Shown here: piece by piece, positions 56,560 through 64,000 of the stretch
Layout: every line of letters begins with the position of its first letter
Numbering within the stretch: position 1 is the stretch's first letter
From: Cypionkella sp049896245
GTDB taxonomy: Bacteria > Pseudomonadota > Alphaproteobacteria > Rhodobacterales > Rhodobacteraceae
Direction of reading: 5' to 3'
DNA length: 64,000 nucleotides
NCBI RefSeq assembly: GCF_049896245.1
Contig: NZ_JAFCTX010000011.1
Span: 1-64,000, forward strand
The notes under the pieces: generated by a model
Databases searched by the model: none
What the model was told of the DNA's origin: nothing
Seen by the model: the letters and a program-made list of their open reading frames with translations, nothing else
Position numbers and translations under genes: made by a program

Positions 56560-58068
56560 ATGACCGCGCTGTTGTCTTTGCAAGCCGTATCAAAGCGTTA
56601 TGGCGCGGTGCAAGCCAATGCCGGGATTGATCTGGTGGTCGATCCCGGTTCCATCCATGCGATTTTGGGCGAGAATGGCGCGGGGAAATCCACGCTGATG
56701 AAGCTGATTTATGGCGTGGAATCGCCCGACTCTGGCGTGATCTTATGGAAGGGTCAGCCGGCGAACCTTGCCAGCCCCGCCGAGGCGCGGGCCGTGGGGA
56801 TTGGCATGGTATTCCAGCATTTCTCGCTGTTTGAAACCCTGTCGGTGGTGCAAAACATCGCGCTGATCGTGCCGGGGCGGAAGGCCGATCTGGCCCGCCG
56901 CATCCGGGCTTTGGGCGATGAATTTGGCCTGAATGTTGACCCCGAAGCGATGGTGCATGCGCTGTCGGTGGGCGAGCGGCAACGGGTGGAGATTATCCGC
57001 TGTCTGCTGCTGAACCCCGAACTGCTGATCCTCGATGAGCCTACTTCGGTGCTGCCGCCACAAAGTGTTGCGCGGTTGTTTGAGACTTTGCGGGCGTTGC
57101 AGGCGCGCGGCATGGCGATCTTGTTCATCAGCCATAAGCTGGAAGAAATCAAAGAGTTGTGCGACACTGCAACGATCCTGCGGGGCGGGAAAGTTACAGG
57201 TCGCGTTGACCCGCGTGCCCATTCCGCCAAGGATTTGGCCACCCTGATGATCGGTCGCGCCATGCCGCCGCCTTTGCCCGCAACGGTGCAAGCTGTGGGC
57301 GAGGTGCGGCTGAAACTCAGCGGTTTGGACTATGTGAACGACGATCCGTTTGGCGTCTCGCTGTCGGATGTTTCCCTGCGGGTTCATAGCGGTGAGATCG
57401 TCGGCATCGCCGGGATTTCCGGCAATGGTCAGCAGGAACTGGCGGCACTGATCTCGGGCGAGGTGGTGCAGCCGGGCGACAGTATCCGCATGTTGGGTCA
57501 TGCCGTGGGGGCTGTGGGCGTGGATGCGCGGCGTCGGATGGGCTTTGCTTTCGTGCCAGAGGAACGCTTGGGGCGCGGGGCAGTGCCGGAAATGTCTTTG
57601 GCCGACAATGCCTTGCTGACCGCACATGGCGCGGGCCTTGTTGTGCGTGGCTTCATCCTTCGCAAACCAGAGCGCGCCTATACCGCCACCTGCATTGCCC
57701 GCTATGACGTGCGCACCCCCGGCCCGGAAGCCGAAGCGGGGGCGCTGTCGGGCGGCAATCTGCAAAAATTCATCATGGGCCGCGAGATGATGCTTGAGCC
57801 GAAATTGCTGCTGGTGTCGCAGCCGACTTGGGGCGTTGACATTGGGGCTGCCACCGATATCCGGCAACGCTTGGTGGCGATGCGCAACGCGGGGGCGGCG
57901 ATCTTGGTGATTTCCGAGGAGTTGGAGGAGTTGTTCCAGATCTGCGACCGCCTGCATGTGCTGCACAAGGGCCATCTGTCGCCGTCTCTGCCAACCGCTG
58001 CGACCAATGCTGAGGAGGTCGGCACCTATATGATCGGCGCGGGGAAATCGCCCGAGGGGACGGCATGA
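56560..58068 (+). CDS. Nucleoside-type ABC transporter ATPase with two ATP-binding cassettes
   Basis: A 502-residue protein (YufO/NupA type). Domain 1 has Walker A GENGAGKSTLMKLIYG (about residue 37), VFQHFSLFETLSVVQNIAL, ALSVGERQRVEIIRCLLLNP and Walker B LLILDEPTSVLPP. Domain 2 has GIAGISGNGQQELAALISGE in place of a normal Walker A, then FVPEERLGRGAVPEMSLADN, LSGGNLQKFIMGREM and QPTWGVDIGAATDI. This double layout is normal for BMP-linked importers. The ATG at 56560 lies 5 bp after the binding-protein stop. Confidence 0.92.
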   Translation: MTALLSLQAVSKRYGAVQANAGIDLVVDPGSIHAILGENGAGKSTLMKLIYGVESPDSGVILWKGQPANLASPAEARAVGIGMVFQHFSLFETLSVVQNIALIVPGRKADLARRIRALGDEFGLNVDPEAMVHALSVGERQRVEIIRCLLLNPELLILDEPTSVLPPQSVARLFETLRALQARGMAILFISHKLEEIKELCDTATILRGGKVTGRVDPRAHSAKDLATLMIGRAMPPPLPATVQAVGEVRLKLSGLDYVNDDPFGVSLSDVSLRVHSGEIVGIAGISGNGQQELAALISGEVVQPGDSIRMLGHAVGAVGVDARRRMGFAFVPEERLGRGAVPEMSLADNALLTAHGAGLVVRGFILRKPERAYTATCIARYDVRTPGPEAEAGALSGGNLQKFIMGREMMLEPKLLLVSQPTWGVDIGAATDIRQRLVAMRNAGAAILVISEELEELFQICDRLHVLHKGHLSPSLPTAATNAEEVGTYMIGAGKSPEGTA

Positions 58069-59135
58069 GGATCAGCTTCATCCGCCGTGAGCGCGCCTCG
58101 CGGATGGCGATGCTGGTGGCCCCCGTCGCGGCCTTTGTCTGCGCGATTGTCGCCTCGGTGGTGCTGTTCACCTTGTTGGGAAAGGCCCCCGGTCAGGCTT
58201 TGTATTCGCTGCTGCTGGAGCCGTTCCTGACATGGTATAACTTTTCCGAAGTGCTGCTGAAAATGGCCCCTTTGCTGCTGATCGCCCAAGGTCTTGCCAT
58301 CGGCTTTCGCGCCAATGTGTTCAACATTGGGGCCGAGGGCCAGCTGATCATCGGTGCGATTGCGGCCTCGGCTTTGCCCGTGTGGTATCCGCAGGGGGAC
58401 TCAGCGTTCATGCTGCCCGCGATGCTGGCGATGGGGGCTGTGGCCGGGATGGCTTGGGCCGGGATCGCGGCGCTGTTTCGCACGCGGTTCAATGCCAATG
58501 AAATTCTGGTGACGCTGATGCTGTCACTGATCGCGGCACAGGTGCTGAACTTCCTGCTGCTCGGGCCGTGGAAAGACCCGCATGGCTTTAACTTTCCGCA
58601 AAGCGTGATGTTCCCGGATGCCGCCTTGCTGCCGATCCTGCTGCCCGGCACGCGGGTGAATATCTCGCTGTTGATCGCGCTGGTGGCCAGTGCGTTGGCC
58701 TACATATTGATGCGCCACCGCTTTGCCGGGTTTCAACTGCTGGTCGGAGGCTTAGCGCCCCGCGCCGCCCGCTATGCCGGGTTCAGCGAAGCCCGTGCGA
58801 TCTGGCTCAGTCTGCTGCTGGGGGGGGTGGCGGCGGGCCTTGCCGGAGCGGCGGAAGTGGCAGGGCCTTTGGGCCAGTTGCAACGCTCGGTCTCGACCGG
58901 ATACGGCTATTCAGCGATCATCGTGGCGTATCTCGGCGGGTTGAACCCATGGGGCATCGTGATTTCGGCCTTTGTGATGTCGGTGATCTATATCGGCGGC
59001 GATAATGCGATGGTGTCGGCGGATCTGCCGATCGCTGCGGTTTGGGTGTTCCAGGGCCTGCTGCTGTGCTTCTACCTTGCGGGGCTGACCTTCATCCGCC
59101 ACAAAATCAGCTTCACCCGCAAGGGTATGCCATGA
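58065..59135 (+). CDS. Nucleoside-type ABC transporter permease (YufP type)
   Basis: A 356-residue membrane protein of the BPD_transp_2 family, with about 8-10 TM segments. ISFIRRERASRMAMLVAPVA precedes TM1; LIAQGLAIGFRANVFNIGAE GQLIIG is the family motif (residues about 73-98), and ARYAGFSEARAIWLSLLLGG follows later. It overlaps the ATPase gene and the next permease by 4 bp each. Confidence 0.92.
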   Translation: MRISFIRRERASRMAMLVAPVAAFVCAIVASVVLFTLLGKAPGQALYSLLLEPFLTWYNFSEVLLKMAPLLLIAQGLAIGFRANVFNIGAEGQLIIGAIAASALPVWYPQGDSAFMLPAMLAMGAVAGMAWAGIAALFRTRFNANEILVTLMLSLIAAQVLNFLLLGPWKDPHGFNFPQSVMFPDAALLPILLPGTRVNISLLIALVASALAYILMRHRFAGFQLLVGGLAPRAARYAGFSEARAIWLSLLLGGVAAGLAGAAEVAGPLGQLQRSVSTGYGYSAIIVAYLGGLNPWGIVISAFVMSVIYIGGDNAMVSADLPIAAVWVFQGLLLCFYLAGLTFIRHKISFTRKGMP

Positions 59136-60043
59136 ACGCGGTTGATTTCATTCTGGCTGGCATGCTGGCCGCCGCGACGCCGATGCTGTTGGCGGCGCTG
59201 GGCGAGATGGTGGTGGAGCGGTCTGGCGTGCTGAACCTTGGGCTTGAGGGCATGATGGCTTTGGGCGCGGCTTTGGGGTTTATCACCACCTATACCACTC
59301 AAAGCCATGCCTTGGGCTTTCTGGCCGCAGGCTTGGGCGGCGCGGCGCTGTCGCTGTTGTTCGCGCTGATCGTGCTGGGGTTTGTCGCCAATCAGGTGGC
59401 GGCGGGGCTGGCGATCGGGATTCTGGGCACCGGGCTGTCAGCGCTGTTTGGCAAAAGCTTTGAAAGCTTGACGATCAGCGGATTGCCGAAACTGGCGCTG
59501 CCGTTACTGTCCGATCTGCCCGTGGTGGGGGCGCTGTTCGTGCAGGATATCGTCGTTTGGCTGACGCTGGCTTTAGCCTTGGTGATCTGGGCCATAATGA
59601 ACCACTCCAAACTCGGCCTGATCCTCCGCGCTGTTGGCGAGAATCCCCATGCCGCCCGCGCGATAGGCTTTCGCGTGCTGAGGGTCCGCTGTGCGGCGAT
59701 TGGCTTTGGCGGCGCACTTGCGGGGATTGCCGGGGCCTATGCCTCCACGGTTTACACACCGCTTTGGGCCGATGGCATGATCGCCGGACGTGGTTGGATT
59801 GCGCTGGCGCTGGTGGTGTTTGGCACTTGGCAAACCGGGCGGGTGGTGTTCGGTGCCTTCCTGTTTGGCGCTTTGTCTTTGGGCGAGCTGACCACCCAAG
59901 CGGCGGGCGTCAACATCCCGTCGCAGCTGTTGGCCTGCGTGCCCTATATCGTGACGATCCTGATGCTGGCGGTGATTTCCTCGAACCGTCGCCGAATGCG
60001 GCTGAACACCATTGCCTCACTGGGGCAGCCGTTTGAGAAATAG
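59132..60043 (+). CDS. Nucleoside-type ABC transporter permease (YufQ type)
   Basis: A 303-residue BPD_transp_2 permease. LAALGEMVVERSGVLNLGLE GMMALGAALGF (residues about 22-52) is the family signature; LRAVGENPHAARAIGFRVLR and GIAGAYASTVYTPLWADGMI AGRGWIALALV follow. It is the last gene of the importer and of the plus-strand oxygenase/deaminase/transport run. Confidence 0.92.
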   Translation: MNAVDFILAGMLAAATPMLLAALGEMVVERSGVLNLGLEGMMALGAALGFITTYTTQSHALGFLAAGLGGAALSLLFALIVLGFVANQVAAGLAIGILGTGLSALFGKSFESLTISGLPKLALPLLSDLPVVGALFVQDIVVWLTLALALVIWAIMNHSKLGLILRAVGENPHAARAIGFRVLRVRCAAIGFGGALAGIAGAYASTVYTPLWADGMIAGRGWIALALVVFGTWQTGRVVFGAFLFGALSLGELTTQAAGVNIPSQLLACVPYIVTILMLAVISSNRRRMRLNTIASLGQPFEK

Positions 60044-60063
60044 CGCGGCTTGAGGCGGTGGCT

Positions 60064-60127
60064 TGCTTGACCAGGCTGGGGGTTTCACACCCCCAGACCC
60101 CCGTGGAGTATTTCCGCCAAGATGAAA
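60064..60127 (+). repeat. Intergenic repeat (GGGAGTATTT type), copy E, with hairpin
   Basis: CTGGGGGT-TTCAC-ACCCCCAG hairpin, then CCCCCGTGGAGTATTTCCGC followed by CAAGATGAAAC, between convergent genes. It resembles copy B in having GTGGAG. Confidence 0.7.
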
Positions 60128-60133
60128 CAAATT

Positions 60134-60748
60134 TTATTCAAATGGTTCGTAATAGGCGGTAGCGGAGTGCCATTCTCGCGGCGGTTTCGCGCCCTGTTTG
60201 GCGAGGATTTCGACAAAGCTGTGCCCGGTTTTTTCTTCGGCGCAGAGCACGACTTGGGCTGCGGCGCGGGCATCCTCGCCGGCATCGTGGTGCTGAAACT
60301 GCAACGACAACGCCTGTTTCAGATGGCCAAGCCCATGCCCGCCATTGCCCTTGAACTCGGGCCAAGCGCGCCGCGCGATGGTGACGCTGTCGACCCAGTG
60401 CAGGTCGGGCACCTCCAGCCCATGCCAGCCGCAAGCCGCCGCCACCGCGCGCTGATCAAAGCTGGAGTGTTGCACAATCGGCTGCCGCGCCATCAGCGGG
60501 GCGAGGGCGGCGATCACTTCGGGGAATTGCGGGGCATCGCGGCAAGCCTTTGCGTCAATGCCATGCAACTGGGTGTTGAAATCCGAGAATGGCTCGGCGG
60601 GATCGACCAGCAGGCTGAAAGTGTCAATCTGGCCCCAGTCATCGACGCAGGCCAACCCGACCTGACAGATGCTATGCGCGTTGCGATTGGCGGTTTCGAC
60701 ATCGAAGGCGATGAAGCGATAGGGCGGGCGCAGATCGTCGGGGATCAT
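60134..60748 (-). CDS. 3'-5' exonuclease, DnaQ/DEDDh-like
   Basis: A 204-residue exonuclease-domain protein. Exo I is FIAFDVETANRNAHSICQVG (the DxE near residue 15), Exo II lies around LVQHSSFDQRAVAAACGWHG (PIVQHSSFD, with the Asp) and Exo III is HDAGEDARAAAQVVL (His and Asp). It may be a stand-alone proofreading-type or RNA-processing nuclease. The ATG at 60748 has AAGG 8 bases upstream; the upstream ATG at 60793 in the same frame has no ribosome-binding site. Confidence 0.88.
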   Translation of the reverse strand: MIPDDLRPPYRFIAFDVETANRNAHSICQVGLACVDDWGQIDTFSLLVDPAEPFSDFNTQLHGIDAKACRDAPQFPEVIAALAPLMARQPIVQHSSFDQRAVAAACGWHGLEVPDLHWVDSVTIARRAWPEFKGNGGHGLGHLKQALSLQFQHHDAGEDARAAAQVVLCAEEKTGHSFVEILAKQGAKPPREWHSATAYYEPFE

Positions 60749-60860
60749 CGCCGTGGCCTTGGATAGATCACAACGCGCCCCCAGTTTCGACATTTGCGTA
60801 AGGGTGCAGTTTGCCGCATCTGATGACAGAAGGGCAAGCCATGAACGGTGCTGTTAGGCC

Positions 60861-61361
60861 TCAGCCGCCGCAGATCGCGTTTGCGGCGGGCAATAGTCTT
60901 GGCAACAGGATCGTCGCCAACACCGCGCAAGCCGCAAGGGCGGCGATCAGCACGGCAGCGGCGGCGATATCCTGAGCTTTGCCGATGCTGGGGTTGGGCC
61001 CGGGGGAAATTACATCGCAGAGCTGCTCAAGCGCAGTGTTGAGCAGCTCGGCGATAAACACCAAGGCCACCGCAAACAGGGTCCGCGCCCATTCGGCGGC
61101 AGTGAACTGCAGGCCCAGACCCAGCGCTGTCACCAAGATGGCGGCGGCCAGATGCAGGCGGGCGTTATGTTCCTCACGCAGAGCGCAGATCAGGCCACGG
61201 CCAGCGTAGTGGAAACTGCGGGCGCGGGCGGTCCATGCGAAGCGTGCGGGCTTTGGGTTGTCGGGTCGCCATGCCAAGGGCGAGGCGGGGCGCAGGCCAA
61301 GTTTATGCAAAGCGATGCCGATGAGACCAAGCAGGGCGATGATCAGGGTACAGCAGATCAT
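60861..61361 (-). CDS. dgkA: Diacylglycerol kinase (DgkA type) with N-terminal extension
   Basis: A 166-residue integral membrane kinase that phosphorylates diacylglycerol or undecaprenol. The DgkA core begins near residue 45: SFHYAGRGLICALREEHNAR LHLAAA, then FIAELLNTALEQLCDVI, in which E..N is the active-site pair, and KAQDIAAAAVLI. E. coli DgkA has about 120 residues; here about 45 residues with an extra hydrophobic helix (CCTLIIALLGLIGIALHKLG) precede it. Its ATG overlaps the stop of the LinD-like gene (ATGA), so the two are translationally coupled. Confidence 0.88.
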   Translation of the reverse strand: MICCTLIIALLGLIGIALHKLGLRPASPLAWRPDNPKPARFAWTARARSFHYAGRGLICALREEHNARLHLAAAILVTALGLGLQFTAAEWARTLFAVALVFIAELLNTALEQLCDVISPGPNPSIGKAQDIAAAAVLIAALAACAVLATILLPRLLPAANAICGG

Positions 61362-63202
61362 GGGGTTTCCCCTTCTTCTGGGTATAGAACAAAGGCTGTG
61401 CGCTGGCTGAGCACCAGTTGCAACGCCGCTTTGCCCTGCGCATCCGCAATCAACCGACCGTTGATATCACCGCGCAAAAGATAGGTGTGATTCGGATGTA
61501 ACCTTGCAAAAACAAGGCTTTGTGACTGACCGGGTTGGCGGGGGTCCAGCACAATCTCTAGCCCGCCTGCGGTATTGCGCGCTTTCGCCACCAAGGTCTC
61601 AGCATAGTCCACCGCCTCGATATACGGCCCCGCACCCACCTGCGGCTGCATCAGCGCAGCCAAGCCGCCCGCCCGGTGTGCCCTCGCCATCACCTCATGC
61701 GCCAAGGCCCAAAGTGACGCACTTTCGCGGTGCGCCACCCCAGCGGCGATCACTTCGGGGCAATCCGCCTCCAGCAGCGCCAGCAGGTCGGCGGCTGCGG
61801 CTTCATCGCCGATCTCACGCGCTGCAAGCGCTAATCCGGTGTAGCCTGCCGCCCGCGACAGGCCGTAATTGCCGACATCCAGCCGCCAAATCGCCCGCCG
61901 CCAATCGCGCCCTTGTCGCGCAAACCGCAGGGTCTGCCACTGCCGCTGTGCCATATCGGGAGCTACGGCATTCAGATAAACGCACGGATAGCCCTGCATC
62001 AGCGCGCCGCCCACCGCTGGAGCAACAATCCCGGTCAGGCTGGAACGGAACGCCAGAAAAGTACCGCCTGCGCCGATAAACTCCGCCTCCAGCCCGGCCC
62101 GCAAACACCCAGAAATCCGCGCCCAATGCTGAGTGCCGTGGCGGTTAGCATGGGCGCGGATCGCTGCGGCAGTGATCAGATTGCACAACGGATAGACCCA
62201 GTTCGGCTCACACGGCAACAGGCCAAGGCGGGAGGTTTCGTACTGTCGGGTCAGAGTTTCGATGATTTGCGGCTGGCTGTAGGCAAAGCTTTGCCCGCCA
62301 CTGACCTGCACCTGTGTTGCATCAAACGGATAGCCGCAGGCATTGGCGCGCAGCGCGATTTGGGCGGCGACAAAGCCTGCATACATGATATTGCCCTGCC
62401 GGATTGGATCGGGGTCATGGCGCAGATTGCCCCAGAGGTTTTCCCATGCCCAATAGCGCCAGACTTTCGGATTTTGTATCTTGATCAGCAGGTTATCCTG
62501 CGCCTGATGTAGATAGCCCTTACAGGCGGGGGCGTATTGTGCCTGCACCAGCGCCAGCGCGAAGGCTACAAAATTCACCTGATAGCGCAAGGCTGCGGTC
62601 TGAAACGGATCACGATGCTCAAAGCCGTTGAAGGTCTCTACGGGTTGCAAGGCGCGGTCCAAGAGCAGGCGCAGGCGGGCAAGATCGGCGGGAGACAAAG
62701 CGTCGGCGGATGGGGGTGGTGCGGGCAGGGCGGGGCAGACGGCAAGATGCGCGTTCAGCCGCAGCCGATGGTTTTTTGCTCGGTACAGGGCGTGGTGCTG
62801 CCAGAGCCACAGCGCCGCAAAACCCAGTATAATCAGCACGGGCACGGTTGATTTTTGCGAAGGCGAGGGGGTGTTTTCCACTGCCAGCCAAGCTGCGCCC
62901 AGCCAAACCATCGGCGGTAGCAGCACATTGCCGGTGGCAAACCAGATCAGCAGGGCCACGCCGAACAGCGCACCACCCGCCAGCATCGACCAACCTGCGG
63001 CAAAGCCCGCCCCCGGTGCCATCAGCCCCAGCGCAAAGCCTGCCCAAGTCGCAGGTGCCAGCAGCAGCAGCGCCACCGCTATGCCATACAGCACGACATA
63101 GATCGCAACACTACGCCGCAACAGCCTGCGGGTTTGCGGGCCATGCAGATGGGTCAATTTGGGAAACAGCGAGGGATCTGCGTTTGGCAAACTACTTTGC
63201 AT
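61358..63202 (-). CDS. Membrane-anchored linalool dehydratase/isomerase-like protein
   Basis: A 614-residue protein. The N-terminal about 150 residues hold four to five hydrophobic helices (SVAIYVVLYGIAVALLLLAP onward). The C-terminal part resembles the linalool dehydratase/isomerase (Ldi) domain: RYQVNFVAFALALVQAQYAP, KVWRYWAWENLWGNLRHDPD PIRQGNIMYAGF, and LLPCEPNWVYPLCNLITAA, where the two Cys match those of the known catalytic CEPD..QCN stretch. This match is from memory of the Castellaniella enzyme. The ATG at 63202 has GGAG 10 bases upstream. It is coupled to dgkA. The role is unknown; lipid or isoprenoid-alcohol chemistry is inference. Confidence 0.75.
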   Translation of the reverse strand: MQSSLPNADPSLFPKLTHLHGPQTRRLLRRSVAIYVVLYGIAVALLLLAPATWAGFALGLMAPGAGFAAGWSMLAGGALFGVALLIWFATGNVLLPPMVWLGAAWLAVENTPSPSQKSTVPVLIILGFAALWLWQHHALYRAKNHRLRLNAHLAVCPALPAPPPSADALSPADLARLRLLLDRALQPVETFNGFEHRDPFQTAALRYQVNFVAFALALVQAQYAPACKGYLHQAQDNLLIKIQNPKVWRYWAWENLWGNLRHDPDPIRQGNIMYAGFVAAQIALRANACGYPFDATQVQVSGGQSFAYSQPQIIETLTRQYETSRLGLLPCEPNWVYPLCNLITAAAIRAHANRHGTQHWARISGCLRAGLEAEFIGAGGTFLAFRSSLTGIVAPAVGGALMQGYPCVYLNAVAPDMAQRQWQTLRFARQGRDWRRAIWRLDVGNYGLSRAAGYTGLALAAREIGDEAAAADLLALLEADCPEVIAAGVAHRESASLWALAHEVMARAHRAGGLAALMQPQVGAGPYIEAVDYAETLVAKARNTAGGLEIVLDPRQPGQSQSLVFARLHPNHTYLLRGDINGRLIADAQGKAALQLVLSQRTAFVLYPEEGETP

Positions 63203-63228
63203 TGTAAAGTTACTCCACAAATAAAAGC

Positions 63229-63600
63229 TCAGACCAAATCCGGTTCGGCATCGGGAAATGTGGCGGTCAAACTGGCGGGCAAGGGGGCCGCGTCTCGCAG
63301 CACCTGCTCTAGCACGCTCAGATATTCCAGAAACTGCTGCTGTCCAGCGGGCGTGATCGTCACCGTCGTAAGGGGTCGGTTGTCATCATAGCCCTTCACC
63401 GCAGCAACCAGCCCAGCATCCTGCAACACCTTCATATGGCGGCTTAAATTGCCATCGGTCAGGCCGCAATGCTGCTTCAATTCGGTGAACGACAGCCCCT
63501 TAGGATGGGTGATCAGCGCGGTAAGCAGACTGAGGCGCGCCTTTTCATGCATCACCCGGTCCAGCCCGTCATAGGCATATCGGGCGGTAGGTTTAACCAT
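63229..63600 (-). CDS. Winged-helix transcriptional regulator (MarR/ArsR-like)
   Basis: A 123-residue regulator with the PF13601-type winged helix: LDRVMHEKARLSLLTALITH, GLSFTELKQHCGLTDGNLSR HMKVLQDAGLVAA (recognition helix near residue 50) and the wing DDNRPLTTVTITPAGQQQFL. It has no metal-binding cysteine motif. The ATG at 63600 gives MVKPTARYAYDG. It precedes the LinD-like gene by 26 bp on the same strand and overlaps the upstream membrane gene by 8 bp, so all four genes probably form one operon. Confidence 0.85.
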   Translation of the reverse strand: MVKPTARYAYDGLDRVMHEKARLSLLTALITHPKGLSFTELKQHCGLTDGNLSRHMKVLQDAGLVAAVKGYDDNRPLTTVTITPAGQQQFLEYLSVLEQVLRDAAPLPASLTATFPDAEPDLV

Positions 63601-64000
63601 GATCGCGCCCCGCGAGATAGAGACACAGCGCAACCAGAAGCTGCCCCAGACCAAACGGCAGCCCCATCAGCCACGGCGATAGCCCAGCCTCACTCGCCAA
63701 AATCAGCGACCCAAGCCCGGCCAGAAAATACCATGCCCCGGCAATCCGCAGGCTGGCAGGCAGCCGCGCACCCGCGCTGAACAGAGCAAGAGCGATCAGA
63801 ATCTGCCACAATCCGGGCAGCAGCCACATCGCCTCGGGTGCGAAGCGATAGAGCACCGCCGCAATGCTGGCCCCGGCCAGACCGGCGGGCAGGAAGGCTT
63901 CCGCCATGCCCCAGAGGAACGGACCAGCCAGCCCGCCATGGTAACGCTTGGACAAAGCCCACATTTCCGCCCCGATCAGCGCCAGCGACAGCACTGCAAC
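63593..64000 (-). CDS. Small polytopic membrane protein (partial at window end)
   Basis: The frame is open to the end of the window, so the start may lie outside; a GTG at 63994 is the last possible start inside. About four hydrophobic helices are visible (GPFLWGMAEAFLPAGLAGAS, AMWLLPGLWQILIALALFSA, IAGAWYFLAGLGSLILASEA, LMGLPFGLGQLLVALCLYLA). The family is not recognised. Its 3' end overlaps the winged-helix regulator by 8 bp, a common pairing for such regulators with membrane proteins. Confidence 0.75.
   Translation of the reverse strand, partial: VAVLSLALIGAEMWALSKRYHGGLAGPFLWGMAEAFLPAGLAGASIAAVLYRFAPEAMWLLPGLWQILIALALFSAGARLPASLRIAGAWYFLAGLGSLILASEAGLSPWLMGLPFGLGQLLVALCLYLAGRDHG

Overview
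The window is GC-rich DNA that looks like an alphaproteobacterium of the Rhodobacteraceae (Rhodobacter/Gemmobacter/Roseobacter type). Support comes from the gene content (short RpoN with very little region II, SelD fused to an NADH-dehydrogenase-like domain, C-P lyase genes in Rhodobacter-type order, BMP-family ABC system) and from a recurring intergenic element ending in GGGAGTATTT..GCCAAGATGAAA. No species call is possible from the sequence alone.

Layout. 1-1.2 kb: a 5'-truncated RHS core fragment with a metallopeptidase-like (HELGH) tail that lies one frame away across an A-AAA-AAG heptamer. 1.3-10.3 kb: housekeeping genes (ychF, trpA, lldD-type oxidase, an MFS exporter, a thioredoxin-reductase-like flavoprotein divergent from its Rrf2 regulator, rplY, a glycosyltransferase, pth). 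10.4-17.4 kb: a selenium module (mnmH convergent with fused selD), rpoN and a hydantoinase/oxoprolinase-type gene, then a tRNA-Met. 17.9-26.1 kb: an amino-sugar-type catabolic locus, with an AgaZ/GatZ-like gene divergent from a DeoR regulator, a BadF-type kinase, a binding protein, two permeases, a double-SIS protein and an ATPase. 26.2-30.4 kb: the potassium transporter kup divergent from a shortened KdpD and KdpE.

30.4-50.3 kb is a large phosphonate region. phnG-H-I-J-K-L-N run on the minus strand, with a DUF559 gene wedged between phnI and phnJ and a CorA-type channel wedged between phnK and phnL. Around them are two phnM-like genes, a 2H-phosphoesterase-like DUF1045 gene, divergent phnF, a hexapeptide acyltransferase, the phnC-D-E1-E2 importer and a second ABC importer. 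Candidate Pho boxes lie in both directions between phnC and the second importer, suggesting joint phosphate-starvation control. The C-P lyase set would convert imported phosphonates to 5-phosphoribosyl cyclic phosphate and PRPP.

50.3-60.0 kb: an AbrB-type membrane protein, then a plus-strand run coding for an acylphosphatase-like protein, a Rieske oxygenase split into a separate Rieske protein and a catalytic subunit without cluster ligands, a glutathione transferase interrupted by an in-frame stop, an 8-oxoguanine-deaminase-like amidohydrolase and a four-gene BMP/nucleoside-type importer. This looks like a purine or N-heterocycle uptake and oxidation locus. 60.1-64.0 kb, minus strand: a DnaQ-type exonuclease, then a probable operon of a small membrane protein, a winged-helix regulator, a membrane-anchored linalool dehydratase/isomerase-like protein and dgkA.

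The most unusual items are the split Rieske oxygenase, the LinD-like/DgkA pair, the RHS frameshift, and the two non-phn genes embedded in the C-P lyase operon.
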